DNA of 64,000 bases from Desulfomicrobium escambiense DSM 10707 (GTDB taxonomy: Bacteria > Desulfobacterota > Desulfovibrionia > Desulfovibrionales > Desulfomicrobiaceae): contig NZ_AUAR01000009.1 in the NCBI RefSeq assembly GCF_000428825.1, positions 112,169-176,168 of the forward strand, read 5' to 3'. The notes under the pieces were generated by a model. It saw only the letters and a list, made by a program, of their open reading frames with translations. It did not search any database and was not told where the DNA came from. The translations under genes and the position numbers were made by a program. Positions 16,302 through 23,696 of this stretch are shown here, in pieces (within the stretch, counting starts at the first letter, position 1; every line of letters begins with the position of its first letter).

Positions 16302-17079
16302 CGGCTCGCGCTCCTTCTTTTAGCTCGTCCTTCATCTTTTTCAGCGCGTAAGAGGCGAAGCCATTGGAAGACTCCCTGGAGATGTCACCACCTTCTTCGT
16401 ACCTGTGCTTCGAAAACCAAACTGCTGAAAACTGCTCGACGATCAGGGACGCCTCTTTACAGTGCGTGTTCAGAGCCTTCTCGAATTGTCCCATTTCATT
16501 CATGGTGGCAAAGCGCTGGCCCTCGCCCAGATGGGTAGCCAGCGTTTTTGAGAGGAAGTAGTTCATGCTCTCGTTGGTCAGCTTGGCGAAGAAAGTCCGC
16601 GACAGCTCTCCGAACTCCCGCTTTTTCCCGAGCGCTGCCAGTGCGGCCCGAACATCATCTGGCCCGGGGGCGAAGAGAGACGGCAGTTTTGGTGAGATGT
16701 GCTCTACCAGGGCTCCGACCAATGCACGCTGAGACATTTCACCGAGGTCGGATCGGCCACCGTTGGACTCCAATTTGTTATCCAGGGCCTCGGAGACTGC
16801 GGCTGCAAGATCGGGAAGAGATGTATCCTGCGGCAGGTTGACGCCGAGGGATTGGAGATGCTCGCCGAGGTTCTCCTTTTTTGCGGCAATGGCGAGTTGC
16901 GTCATCAACCAGACCGCCTCGGTGAACCCCTTATCGTTGAGCACGAAGGTGAATGCTTTATCGGCTGCCCGGATTGTTGCGTTTGCGATTTGGGACACGT
17001 CGGCACCGGCCGTGATCAGGCCGACCACCTCTTTCCATGCCCTCGACCTCGGAAGGCTTCCAAGTCTGACGTGCCCCAT
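16291..17079 (-). CDS. Met-Gly partner protein of the QueC-like enzyme
   Basis: 262 residues, with AAGGAGAT ahead of the ATG. It starts MGHVRLGSLPRSRAWKEVV; the rest is predicted mostly helical with no catalytic motif, signal peptide or membrane segment. I recall similar proteins with an MGxVRLGxLPR start beside QueC-like genes but know no assigned function. QatB, the partner of QatC, also begins Met-Gly. Removal of Met would expose Gly, which could be the residue modified or presented to the QueC-like enzyme. It lies 33 bases after the regulator gene and overlaps the enzyme gene by 11 bases. Confidence 0.7.
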   Translation of the reverse strand: MGHVRLGSLPRSRAWKEVVGLITAGADVSQIANATIRAADKAFTFVLNDKGFTEAVWLMTQLAIAAKKENLGEHLQSLGVNLPQDTSLPDLAAAVSEALDNKLESNGGRSDLGEMSQRALVGALVEHISPKLPSLFAPGPDDVRAALAALGKKREFGELSRTFFAKLTNESMNYFLSKTLATHLGEGQRFATMNEMGQFEKALNTHCKEASLIVEQFSAVWFSKHRYEEGGDISRESSNGFASYALKKMKDELKEGARADAR

Positions 17080-17112
17080 GTCGATCTCCTTATTTTTCGC
17101 GACCCAGCATCG

Positions 17113-17346
17113 TTATTCGGGCCTCCTGATGACGACGATGCTTCGGGCCTTACGAGCTTCTTTCTTCAGATAGCCTTTCCGTACCAGTTGAGCGATCTGC
17201 TCGTGGGCGCTCGCGTGGCTGATACCAAGGACTTCCGACAATTCTTTCACCGTTGGCGGCAACCCCTTTTCATCGATGATTTGGCAAATGACCCTCAGCG
17301 TGTTTGCTTGTGGGTCGGTTATTTCCGATACCTTTTTCTTTCCCAT
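17113..17346 (-). CDS. Stand-alone LexA-type winged-helix regulator
   Basis: 77 residues covering only a LexA-like DNA-binding domain: LRVICQIIDEKGLPPTVKEL followed by SEVLGISHASAHEQIAQLVRKGYL (residues about 17-60), then a basic wing. There is no self-cleavage (peptidase) domain, so it cannot respond to RecA as LexA does. It is the first gene of the QueC-like operon and starts 57 bases from a promoter whose -35/-10 spacer carries a perfect palindrome, so it most likely represses its own operon. CGGAG nine bases upstream supports the ATG at 17346. Confidence 0.75.
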   Translation of the reverse strand: MGKKKVSEITDPQANTLRVICQIIDEKGLPPTVKELSEVLGISHASAHEQIAQLVRKGYLKKEARKARSIVVIRRPE

Positions 17347-17402
17347 GGCGATTGCTCCGTGTCGTAGCCACTGAGCGGATTAAGCCCAATTTATGACCAC
17401 AA

Positions 17403-17431
17403 AATATACGACCTGATGAACATCAGGTCAA
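17403..17431 (-). promoter_or_regulatory. Promoter of the QueC-like operon with embedded palindromic operator
   Basis: On the minus strand TTGACC (17431-17426), 17-base spacer, TATATT (17408-17403): a near-ideal sigma-70 promoter. The plus-strand sequence GACCTGATGAACATCAGGTC (17410-17429) is a perfect palindrome with 9-base arms that fills the spacer and touches the -35 box, so a bound repressor would block polymerase. It resembles LexA-box geometry and fits the adjacent LexA-fold regulator. Confidence 0.8.
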
Positions 17432-17478
17432 TCAAAAAAACAGGACTTCTCGTCTGATTCCGTCATCTTGCACGTCCC

Positions 17479-17490
17479 TCCGGTAGGTAA
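17479..17490 (+). repeat. Variant copy of the 12-bp promoter-proximal repeat
   Basis: TCCGGTAGGTAA on the plus strand, one base different from the other copies. It lies about 150 bases upstream of the plus-strand recombinase module and reads toward it. The rest of 17432-17642 has small inverted repeats but no gene I can support. Confidence 0.45.
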
Positions 17491-17642
17491 CGAACGCAAG
17501 TCCGGTTCAAGCCGGATGTAACCAGATAACCGACCAGAGGCGGAGCTGAGGCGGTTGTGGGTGCCATAGAACGCGCATCCCGACCGCCGCCGTTTTCTGG
17601 TATCCACGCCATCCAGCCCCCCGGTCCAACCGGAGGTGTTCG

Positions 17643-17885
17643 ATGTTGGATGTACAGGAAATGAATGATGGGCCAGGGACGGATGACCTTGACAAAAACG
17701 GCAAACCCGGCCGCCTGTCGGGTGAGGCGAGGCTCCAGTCAGCCGCCTCCATTCTGGCCACGGCGATCCTGCGCCGAATGGCAAAAAACGCATGTGTGGG
17801 CAATGAGTTAGAGGTTTTCGAAGATTCTTCCCCTGTGCTCGGAGAAGGACTTGATTCATTGCCGGAACAGAGCATTCATTCATGA
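17643..17885 (+). CDS. Small protein opening the recombinase module
   Basis: 80 residues, ATG at 17643 with GGAGG seven bases upstream. The acidic N-terminus is followed by EARLQSAASILATAILRRMAKN, a helix typical of short proteins found just ahead of DUF2924 and recombinase genes in phage-like elements. The gene is followed 34 bases later by the DUF2924 gene. No known function. Confidence 0.55.
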   Translation: MLDVQEMNDGPGTDDLDKNGKPGRLSGEARLQSAASILATAILRRMAKNACVGNELEVFEDSSPVLGEGLDSLPEQSIHS

Positions 17886-17919
17886 CAACTCGTCCGGAAA
17901 CCAAAATAAGGAGTTGAAA

Positions 17920-18444
17920 ATGAATGAGTTACAGAACGCCGCCACCGGCGGCAAGATCCAGGACCGAACCCGAAACTCAGTCCTTCGGCAGATGGCCCTG
18001 CTGCAATCCATGTCCCTGGAGCAGCTCCGGGAAAAATGGCTCGACCTCTACGGAGAAGAGCCACCCCAGTACAAGAAACAATTCCTCATCAAGCGGCTGG
18101 CCTATCGCATCCAGGAGCTTTTCTACGGCGGGCTGTCCGAACAGGCCAAGGTCCATCTCCAGCAGGCCGCCAAGGAGGACCCGGTCGCCACTGTCAATCG
18201 ACGCATCCCAGAAGAGCGGAAATCGAACGAAGCGATCCTGCCCGGGACCAGACTGGTGCGGGTCTGGAACGACCGGCGCTATGAGGTGATCGTCCTTGCC
18301 GATGGCTACGAGTTCGAAGGCCGCACCTTCCGGTCGCTCAGCGCGGTGGCCAGGGAGATCACCGGGACCAGGTGGAACGGCAAGGTCTTTTTCGGACTGA
18401 AGAAGGTTTACGGCAGAAAAGCCGAGGGAGGTTCGGATGCTTGA
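17920..18444 (+). CDS. DUF2924 family protein
   Basis: 174 residues from the ATG at 17920 (AAGGAG upstream). The N-terminal half, SLEQLREKWLDLYGEEPPQYKKQFLIKRLAYRIQEL, is the DUF2924 signature. The C-terminal half has a basic beta-rich part (GTRLVRVWNDRRYEVIVLADG, then FEGRTFRSLSAVAREITGTRWNG), which looks like a small DNA-binding fold. DUF2924 proteins typically accompany serine recombinases in prophages; a directionality or accessory role is possible but unproven. It overlaps the recombinase gene by 8 bases. Confidence 0.8.
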   Translation: MNELQNAATGGKIQDRTRNSVLRQMALLQSMSLEQLREKWLDLYGEEPPQYKKQFLIKRLAYRIQELFYGGLSEQAKVHLQQAAKEDPVATVNRRIPEERKSNEAILPGTRLVRVWNDRRYEVIVLADGYEFEGRTFRSLSAVAREITGTRWNGKVFFGLKKVYGRKAEGGSDA

Positions 18445-20023
18445 TAACAGCAATGTCGCGCCGGGCAAAAACAAGACCCTGCGCTGTGCCATCTACACCC
18501 GCAAGAGCCACGAGGAAGGTCTCGAACAGGAGTTCAACTCGTTGGATGCGCAACGGGAATCGGCGGAACACTATATCGAAGCCCAGAGGATGCGTGGCTG
18601 GACGGCTCTGCCGGATCGCTACGACGATGGTGGATTCTCGGGTGGAAACATGGAGCGCCCGGGGCTGCGTCGCCTGCTGGCGGACATCAATGCCGGGAAG
18701 ATTGACGTGATCGTGGTCTACAAGGTCGACCGGCTGTCCCGCTCGCTGCTGGACTTCATGAAGATGATCGACCTCTTCAACGAGAAGGGTGTCAGCTTCG
18801 TCTCGGTCACCCAGCACTTCAGCACCACCGACCCCACCGGACGGATGTTTCTCGGCATCCTGATCACCTTCGCCCAGTACGAGCGGGAGGTCATCGCCGA
18901 GCGCATCCGGGACAAGGTGGCGGCCGCCAAGCGCCGGGGGAAATACTGCGGCGGCGTACCCATTCTTGGATACGACGTCGACCGGGACAACAAGAAGCTG
19001 CTGGTCAACCCGGATGAAGCCAGGACGGTGCAGTACATCTTCCGCCGATTCATCCAGATCGGCTCGGCCAAGAAGCTGGGCCAGGAATTGAACGAACAGG
19101 GATACCGCACAAAAGCCTGGACCACCAAGAAAGGCAAGGTTCGCGAGGGCTCAGAATGGAATACAGGCCACATCTACCGGCTGCTGAACAACCGGGTCTA
19201 TATCGGCGAGATTGCCCACAAGGATCGCAGCTACCCCGGTGAGCACGAAGGAATCATCGACCGGACGACCTGGGACAAGGTGCAGGCCATCCTGGAGGAC
19301 AACAAACCGGTCAAGGTTTCCATGGCAAGAACCAAAATGGTCGCCCCGCTGAAAGGCGTCATCCGCTGCGGCCACTGCGGATGCGCGATGGGACCGACCT
19401 ACGCCCGCAAGAACGGCCGCCACTACACCTATTACATCTGCCAGAAGGACAGCAAGCGGACCGTGAGCCGGTGCCCCCTCAAACGGATTCCCGCCGGGGA
19501 CATCGAGCAGGCCGTGGTCGAGCAGTTGAGCGCGGTGTTCCGCACGCCGACGCTGGTGGCCAAAACCTACTTCGCGGCCCGGGACATCGAGCAGGTGGAG
19601 CGGGAGCGGCTGTTCAAGCAGAAAGCCCAACTCGAAATGGAGCTGTCGCAGGCGCGGGAGCAAGCCATCGAACTTATGAAACCCGGCAACGATCAGCCGG
19701 GCAAGACCGAGATGCTCACGACCGTCAACCGCCAGGCGGTCGAGCTCTCGAAACAACTGACGCACGTGAGCGAGCGATGCAGAGCCTACCGGGGGAACAA
19801 CATCACGGAACAGGACGTTTCGGAGGCCTTCCAGAATGTCGAGGGCTTCTGGGAGGACCTTTTCCCGGTGGAGCGAAACCGGCTCATCCGCCTCCTGGTG
19901 GATAAGGTCGAGATCCGCGAGACCGGAATCGACATGGAGCTGCGCACCAACGGGCTGACTACGCTCATCGCCGAGCTGGCCGGTCTGGCATGCGAAGTCA
20001 CCGAACGGAGGGCAAGCCGATGA
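18437..20023 (+). CDS. Large serine recombinase (phage integrase)
   Basis: 528 residues. The catalytic domain begins CAIYTRKS with the nucleophile at Ser24 and contains VYKVDRLSRSLLDF and the REVIAERIRDK helix. A recombinase domain follows, then a zinc ribbon near residues 310-360 (IRCGHCGCAM...YICQ) and a coiled-coil/C-terminal region. This is the standard large serine integrase plan, catalysing attP x attB integration without host factors and excision with a partner protein. Position at the right edge of the phage supports the integrase role. It overlaps the genes on both sides (8 and 4 bases). Confidence 0.92.
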   Translation: MLDNSNVAPGKNKTLRCAIYTRKSHEEGLEQEFNSLDAQRESAEHYIEAQRMRGWTALPDRYDDGGFSGGNMERPGLRRLLADINAGKIDVIVVYKVDRLSRSLLDFMKMIDLFNEKGVSFVSVTQHFSTTDPTGRMFLGILITFAQYEREVIAERIRDKVAAAKRRGKYCGGVPILGYDVDRDNKKLLVNPDEARTVQYIFRRFIQIGSAKKLGQELNEQGYRTKAWTTKKGKVREGSEWNTGHIYRLLNNRVYIGEIAHKDRSYPGEHEGIIDRTTWDKVQAILEDNKPVKVSMARTKMVAPLKGVIRCGHCGCAMGPTYARKNGRHYTYYICQKDSKRTVSRCPLKRIPAGDIEQAVVEQLSAVFRTPTLVAKTYFAARDIEQVERERLFKQKAQLEMELSQAREQAIELMKPGNDQPGKTEMLTTVNRQAVELSKQLTHVSERCRAYRGNNITEQDVSEAFQNVEGFWEDLFPVERNRLIRLLVDKVEIRETGIDMELRTNGLTTLIAELAGLACEVTERRASR

Positions 20024-20442
20024 AAATGAAGCCGACCATTACCGTAGCCGACAACGGCAACCTGCAGATCCATATCCCGATGCTGATCCGGCGCATGCGC
20101 GGCCGCAAGACGGTCATCGCTCCCCAGGCACTGGATGGAGAAATCACCGGAGCGCAGGAACCGGTGCAGTCCGCCGTCCTCCAGGCGCTGGGAAGGGCCT
20201 TTTCTTGGGCCGACATCCTCGAATCCGGCCAGATCAAGTCCATCAGCGAGCTTGCCCGTACCCTTGACGTCGATGGCTCGTATGTGGCCCGCATCCTCAA
20301 ACTGACGACCCTGGCCCCCGACATCGTCGAAGCCCTGATCAACGGTGAGGAACCCAACGGGCTCTCGCTGGCCAAGCTGACCCAGACCTTTCCAGAGGAC
20401 TGGGCCGAGCAGCGCCGCCAGTTCGGCTTTGCCACCGACTGA
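20020..20442 (+). CDS. ParB/KorB-like helix-turn-helix protein of the recombinase module
   Basis: 140 residues from the ATG at 20020, overlapping the recombinase stop by 4 bases. The N-terminus has IPMLIRRMRGRKTVIAP, a short beta/helix motif common to small proteins encoded after serine recombinases. The C-terminal half, ISELARTLDVDGSYVARILKL then LAPDIVEALINGE, matches the KorB/ParB DNA-binding helix-turn-helix. It could be the recombination directionality factor or a regulator of the integrase operon; this is inference from position. Confidence 0.7.
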   Translation: MKMKPTITVADNGNLQIHIPMLIRRMRGRKTVIAPQALDGEITGAQEPVQSAVLQALGRAFSWADILESGQIKSISELARTLDVDGSYVARILKLTTLAPDIVEALINGEEPNGLSLAKLTQTFPEDWAEQRRQFGFATD

Positions 20443-20806
20443 CGACCGGACCGGAGACCGCCCCAGAGAGCCGACCATCAGCGTCGGCTTTTCTTCTTTA
20501 GGGGGCAGGAAGCCGGAGTTGACCGCGCTTCTTTTCATGGCCGAGGCGGGCGATTTCGAAAAAAACGTCCGGTTGCGGCATCGAACGACGCCCTAAGACA
20601 ACCGCCAAAAATGGCAATCAGCCGCAAACCCATATCAATCAAGGATGTAGCTTTCCGGACGAGCTTCGGACTTGGTCCGGAGAAAACAGAGAATCAGGGG
20701 CCAAACAGAGAAAGAAAGGCGGGAGGATGGGGAGAATCGATGGTGCGAAGAGGTGCTTTGGAAAGATGTGAAACGGGCGCAACCCCTTTAGAAACAAGGG
20801 GAAAAA
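20443..20806. other. Non-coding right end of the phage
   Basis: No gene supported. It holds the recombinase-operon terminator and, somewhere, the right attachment junction, which cannot be pinned down without the left end or an empty site. The 20540-20780 stretch has less third-position GC pattern and several A-rich runs. Confidence 0.5.
20469..20495 (+). terminator. Terminator of the recombinase operon
   Basis: AGCCGAC (20469-20475) pairs with GTCGGCT (20483-20489), followed by TTTTCTTCTTT. It lies 27 bases after the stop of the ParB/KorB-like gene. Confidence 0.7.
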
Positions 20807-20851
20807 GAAAACCCGTCACCCCGGAGAATGACCCCAGAGAGACGGGTTTGT
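20807..20851 (-). terminator. Terminator of ssrA
   Basis: AAACCCGTC (20809-20817) pairs with GACGGGTTT (20841-20849). On the minus strand the hairpin ends in TTTTCTTTTTC, just past the 3' end of tmRNA. Confidence 0.75.
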
Positions 20852-20861
20852 CTTTTCTAAA

Positions 20862-21253
20862 TGGTGGAGCCGGGGAGAATCGAACTCCCGTCCGAGAATG
20901 CTCCGCGCAAAGCTTCTACAGGTTTAGATCAGGTTTTGCTTCTCGCTCCACGGTTAGCCCCTGAACGGGCTTCCTTGGCGCCAGCCCGGAATTTGTCTCG
21001 CGATTGGTCATCCAGACAGTAACCTTTCGCCAGCCTGATGGGGTTTGCCACCCGGATACGGCTTATCAGACATCCACCGCACGGATGTGACGACCTTGGT
21101 CGTCATGCAACGGTTACCTATTTAACTAGGCAGCCATTGCGTAGTCATAATTGTCGTTGGCAATTATGTTTATGCTGGGTTTTAACGAGGACCTCCCAGC
21201 GCCTCGACCTGCGACTTTGGCCTCATCATCCCCGTCGAAACCAGGGCGGCCCC
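20862..21253 (-). ncRNA. ssrA: Transfer-messenger RNA
   Basis: 392 bases. The 5' end (GGGGCCGCCCTGGTTTCGAC) and the 3' end with T-loop and encoded CCA form the tRNA-like domain. The tag frame reads ANDNYDYAMAA followed by TAG, encoded near 21128-21165. It rescues stalled ribosomes and tags the incomplete protein for proteolysis. It lies next to the right end of the phage, which does not interrupt it. Confidence 0.95.
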
Positions 21254-21274
21254 ATTTCAAAGAACACGGTCAAA

Positions 21275-21302
21275 CTTATAAGACCGTTTTCACGACTGGC
21301 AA
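21275..21302 (-). promoter_or_regulatory. Promoter of ssrA
   Basis: On the minus strand TTGCCA (21302-21297), 16-base spacer, TATAAG (21280-21275), 22 bases before the mature tmRNA 5' end. Confidence 0.65.
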
Positions 21303-21310
21303 GGGTAAGA

Positions 21311-21339
21311 AAAAAGGAGCAAACAACGTTTGCTCCTTT
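21311..21339 (-). terminator. Terminator of tRNA-Arg
   Basis: AAAGGAGCAAAC (21313-21324) pairs with GTTTGCTCCTTT (21328-21339), a 12-bp stem with a 3-base loop; on the minus strand it is followed by T residues. It separates tRNA-Arg from the ssrA promoter. Confidence 0.8.
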
Positions 21340-21349
21340 GTTTCGCTCA

Positions 21350-21426
21350 TGGTGCGCCCGGCATGATTCGAACATGCGACCTACTGATTCGTAGTCAGGC
21401 ACTCTATCCAACTGAGCTACGGGCGC
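21350..21426 (-). tRNA. tRNA-Arg (ACG)
   Basis: 77 bases with encoded CCA. The acceptor stem GCGCCCG/CGGGCGC and the anticodon loop CTACGAA with anticodon ACG are clear; A34 would be edited to inosine. Confidence 0.95.
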
Positions 21427-21439
21427 GTCGAGAAGTCGG

Positions 21440-21468
21440 TTTCTATGTGCATGACGCCCGATCGTCAA
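21440..21468 (-). promoter_or_regulatory. Promoter of tRNA-Arg
   Basis: On the minus strand TTGACG (21468-21463), 17-base spacer, TAGAAA (21445-21440), 14 bases before the tRNA. Confidence 0.6.
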
Positions 21469-21545
21469 GCAGTTTTTTGCGCACACCGAAAATTTTTTTT
21501 GTCGTCTCGCAACCACCCGTTTTTCCGGCAAATCCGGGGCATTGC

Positions 21546-21573
21546 CTTGACAAGGGCGGGGGAGTGCCCATTT
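21546..21573 (+). promoter_or_regulatory. Sigma-32-like heat-shock promoter for hslVU
   Basis: CTTGACA (21546-21552), 14-base spacer, CCCATTT (21567-21573), close to the heat-shock consensus CTTGAAA-N11-16-CCCATnT, about 50 bases upstream of hslV. hslVU is a heat-shock operon in other bacteria. Confidence 0.55.
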
Positions 21574-21623
21574 TTGATTTTTCACTCACGCGCCCTTTAA
21601 GGGCGCACAACAAGGAAGAGAAC

Positions 21624-22175
21624 ATGCCAGAAATGCGCGGAACCACCATTCTCGCGGTCAAGGACGACCACGGCGTGGCCATCGCCGGCGACGGGCAGGT
21701 CACCCTGGGACAGGCCATCGTCGTCAAGCACGGGGCCCGCAAGGTCCGCAGGCTGTACCGCGACCGCATCGTCTGCGGCTTCGCCGGGTCCACGGCCGAC
21801 GCCTTCACCCTGTTCGAGAAATTTGAAGCGAAACTTGAAGAATTCGGCGGCAACCTCGTCCGCGCAAGCGTCGAGCTGGCCAAGGACTGGAGGAACGACA
21901 AATACCTGCGTCGCCTGGAAGCCATGCTGCTGGTGGCCGACGCCGAAACCATCCTCATGCTCAGCGGCACCGGCGACGTCATAGAGCCCGACGACGGCGT
22001 GGCCGCCATCGGCTCCGGCGGGGCCTACGCCCTGTCCGCGGCCCGGGCCTTGCGCCGCAACACCGACCTATCGGCCGAGGAGATCGCGCGCCGCTCCATG
22101 GAGATCGCGGCCGAGATCTGCGTCTTCACCAACGACCGCGTGGTCTTCGAGACCGTGACCAGGACTTCCCGATGA
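21624..22175 (+). CDS. hslV: ATP-dependent protease peptidase subunit HslV
   Basis: 183 residues from the ATG at 21624 (AGGAAGAG upstream). The threonine-protease core [24 protein letters not shown] is preceded by a short propeptide MPEMRG, so processing after Gly6 would free the catalytic Thr7; E. coli HslV has only Met there. [10 protein letters not shown] and the [11 protein letters not shown] loop are conserved. HslV forms a double hexamer capped by HslU and degrades misfolded cytosolic proteins. Its stop overlaps the hslU start (ATGA), so the pair is translationally coupled. Confidence 0.95.
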   Translation: MPEMRGTTILAVKDDHGVAIAGDGQVTLGQAIVVKHGARKVRRLYRDRIVCGFAGSTADAFTLFEKFEAKLEEFGGNLVRASVELAKDWRNDKYLRRLEAMLLVADAETILMLSGTGDVIEPDDGVAAIGSGGAYALSAARALRRNTDLSAEEIARRSMEIAAEICVFTNDRVVFETVTRTSR

Positions 22176-23515
22176 ACACCCTGACCCCCAGAGAGATCGT
22201 GTCCGAACTGGACAAGTACATCGTCGGCCAGAACCAGGCCAAGCGCATGGTGGCCATCGCCCTGCGCAACCGCTGGCGCCGCCGTCAGCTCGACCCCGAG
22301 CTGGCCGAGGAGATCGCGCCCAAGAACATCCTCATGATCGGGCCCACGGGCGTGGGCAAGACCGAGATCGCCCGCCGCCTGGCCAAGCTGGCCGGTTCGC
22401 CCTTTCTCAAGGTCGAGGCCACCAAGTTCACGGAAGTGGGCTACGTGGGCCGCGACGTGGAATCCATCGTTCGCGACTTGATGGAGATCGGCGTCAACCT
22501 CGTGCGCCAGGAGGAGGAGGCCAAGGTCCGCGTGCGCGCCGAGGCCACGGCCGAGGAGCGTCTGCTGGACGTGCTCCTGCCGACCAAGCCCCTGGAGTCG
22601 GCCGGCGTGGACTACATCGGCCCCGAGTCCCGGGCCGCCGACTCCACGCGCGAGAAGCTGCGCCAGCTCTGGCGTGAGGGCAAGCTCGACGACCGCCTGG
22701 TGGAGGTCGAGGTCCAGTCCTCGGGCGGGGTGCAGGCCATGGCCATCCCCGGCATGGAGGGCATGGAGATGCAGATGCAGGACATGCTCTCGAAAGTCTT
22801 CCCGAAGAAAAAGAAGACCAAGAAGGTCCGCGTCAGGAACGCCTACGACATCCTCATCCAGTCCGAGTGCGAGCGCCTCATCGACATGGACAAGGTCCAC
22901 GAGATCGCCCGCGAGCGCGTGCAGGAGTCGGGCATCGTCTTCCTGGACGAGATCGACAAGATCTGCGGCGGCGGGGGGAGCAGCGGCAAGGCCGACGTGT
23001 CCCGCGAGGGCGTGCAGCGCGACCTGCTGCCCATCGTCGAGGGCAGCACCGTCAACACCAAGTACGGCATGGTCCGCACGGACCACATCCTCTTCATCGC
23101 GGCCGGCGCCTTCCACATGTCCAAGCCCTCGGACCTCGTGCCCGAGCTGCAGGGCCGCTTCCCCCTGCGCGTGGAGCTCTCGGCCCTGACCCGCGACGAC
23201 TTCTACCGCATCCTCACGGAGCCCCAGAACGCCCTGACCGTGCAGTACAAGGCGCTGCTCGGCACCGAGGGCGTGAACGTCGCGTACACCGACGAGGCCC
23301 TGAACGAGATCGCCCGCTTCGCCCAGAAGATCAACGAGGAGACCGAGAACATCGGCGCGCGCCGGCTCTACACCATCATGGAGAAGATCGTGGCCGAACT
23401 GTCCTTCGATGCGCCTGACATGAGCGGCGTGACGGTGACCATCGACCGCGACTATGTGGCCCATGCCCTGCATGACGTGCAGGAGAACCGGGACCTGACG
23501 AGATACATCCTCTAA
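22172..23515 (+). CDS. hslU: HslU, ATPase subunit of the HslVU protease
   Basis: 447 residues, the usual length. It begins [21 protein letters not shown], with Walker A GPTGVGKT at 57-64, Walker [11 protein letters not shown] near residue 255, and a C-terminal AAA+ small domain ending in ARYIL-type residues (LTRYIL) that dock into HslV. The charged I-domain lies between (about 110-235). It unfolds substrates and threads them into HslV. Confidence 0.96.
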   Translation: MNTLTPREIVSELDKYIVGQNQAKRMVAIALRNRWRRRQLDPELAEEIAPKNILMIGPTGVGKTEIARRLAKLAGSPFLKVEATKFTEVGYVGRDVESIVRDLMEIGVNLVRQEEEAKVRVRAEATAEERLLDVLLPTKPLESAGVDYIGPESRAADSTREKLRQLWREGKLDDRLVEVEVQSSGGVQAMAIPGMEGMEMQMQDMLSKVFPKKKKTKKVRVRNAYDILIQSECERLIDMDKVHEIARERVQESGIVFLDEIDKICGGGGSSGKADVSREGVQRDLLPIVEGSTVNTKYGMVRTDHILFIAAGAFHMSKPSDLVPELQGRFPLRVELSALTRDDFYRILTEPQNALTVQYKALLGTEGVNVAYTDEALNEIARFAQKINEETENIGARRLYTIMEKIVAELSFDAPDMSGVTVTIDRDYVAHALHDVQENRDLTRYIL

Positions 23516-23531
23516 CATCCTCCAACGCGTG

Positions 23532-23591
23532 GTGAATGGTGAGTGGACAAGGCGGCCCGGGTAAGACGGCGCCTTTCCATTCACCATTCAC
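23532..23591. repeat. 16-bp inverted repeat between hslU and argB
   Basis: GTGAATGGTGAGTGGA (23532-23547) pairs, with one mismatch, with TCCATTCACCATTCAC (23576-23591), around a GC-rich loop. A similar TTCACCATTCAA lies near 61700 ahead of the PfkB kinase gene, so it may be a dispersed element. It could also act as a terminator for hslVU, though no T run follows. Confidence 0.5.
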
Positions 23592-23696
23592 GATTCACCG
23601 CTCGCAGCCCTTGAACTTTTTCCCCCGCCTTGCCAAAGTGACCCGTCACGCCGTTATCCCGGCACCATTCCGCACCATCAAGCCCACGGGGGAACC

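Larger units (their letters stand above)
1..20800. mobile_element. Right-hand part of an integrated temperate phage
   Basis: The stretch holds a terminase small subunit, phage replication/recombination genes in a tightly overlapping minus-strand operon, a sigma-like regulator, two self-contained cargo cassettes and a large serine recombinase at its right edge. Core chromosomal genes (ssrA, tRNA, hslVU) begin immediately to the right. The left end is not in the window. The exact right attachment point is not visible; it must lie between the last recombinase-module gene (ends 20442) and the tmRNA terminator (about 20807). No structural (capsid, tail) genes are present here; they would be expected to the left. 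Confidence 0.85.

Noticed and set aside
14199..17079. Assignment of the QueC-like operon to QatABCD or type IV CBASS
   Set aside because: No QatA ATPase, QatD (TatD) nuclease, CD-NTase, or Cap10/Cap11-type genes are present; only the QueC-like core is shared.
17428..17904. Two overlapping minus-strand open frames in the leader of the recombinase module
   Set aside because: No ribosome site or motif; the plus-strand 80-residue frame has GGAGG at proper spacing and a familiar helix.
22025..23587. A 520-residue open frame opposite hslU
   Set aside because: Low-complexity shadow of a certain gene.
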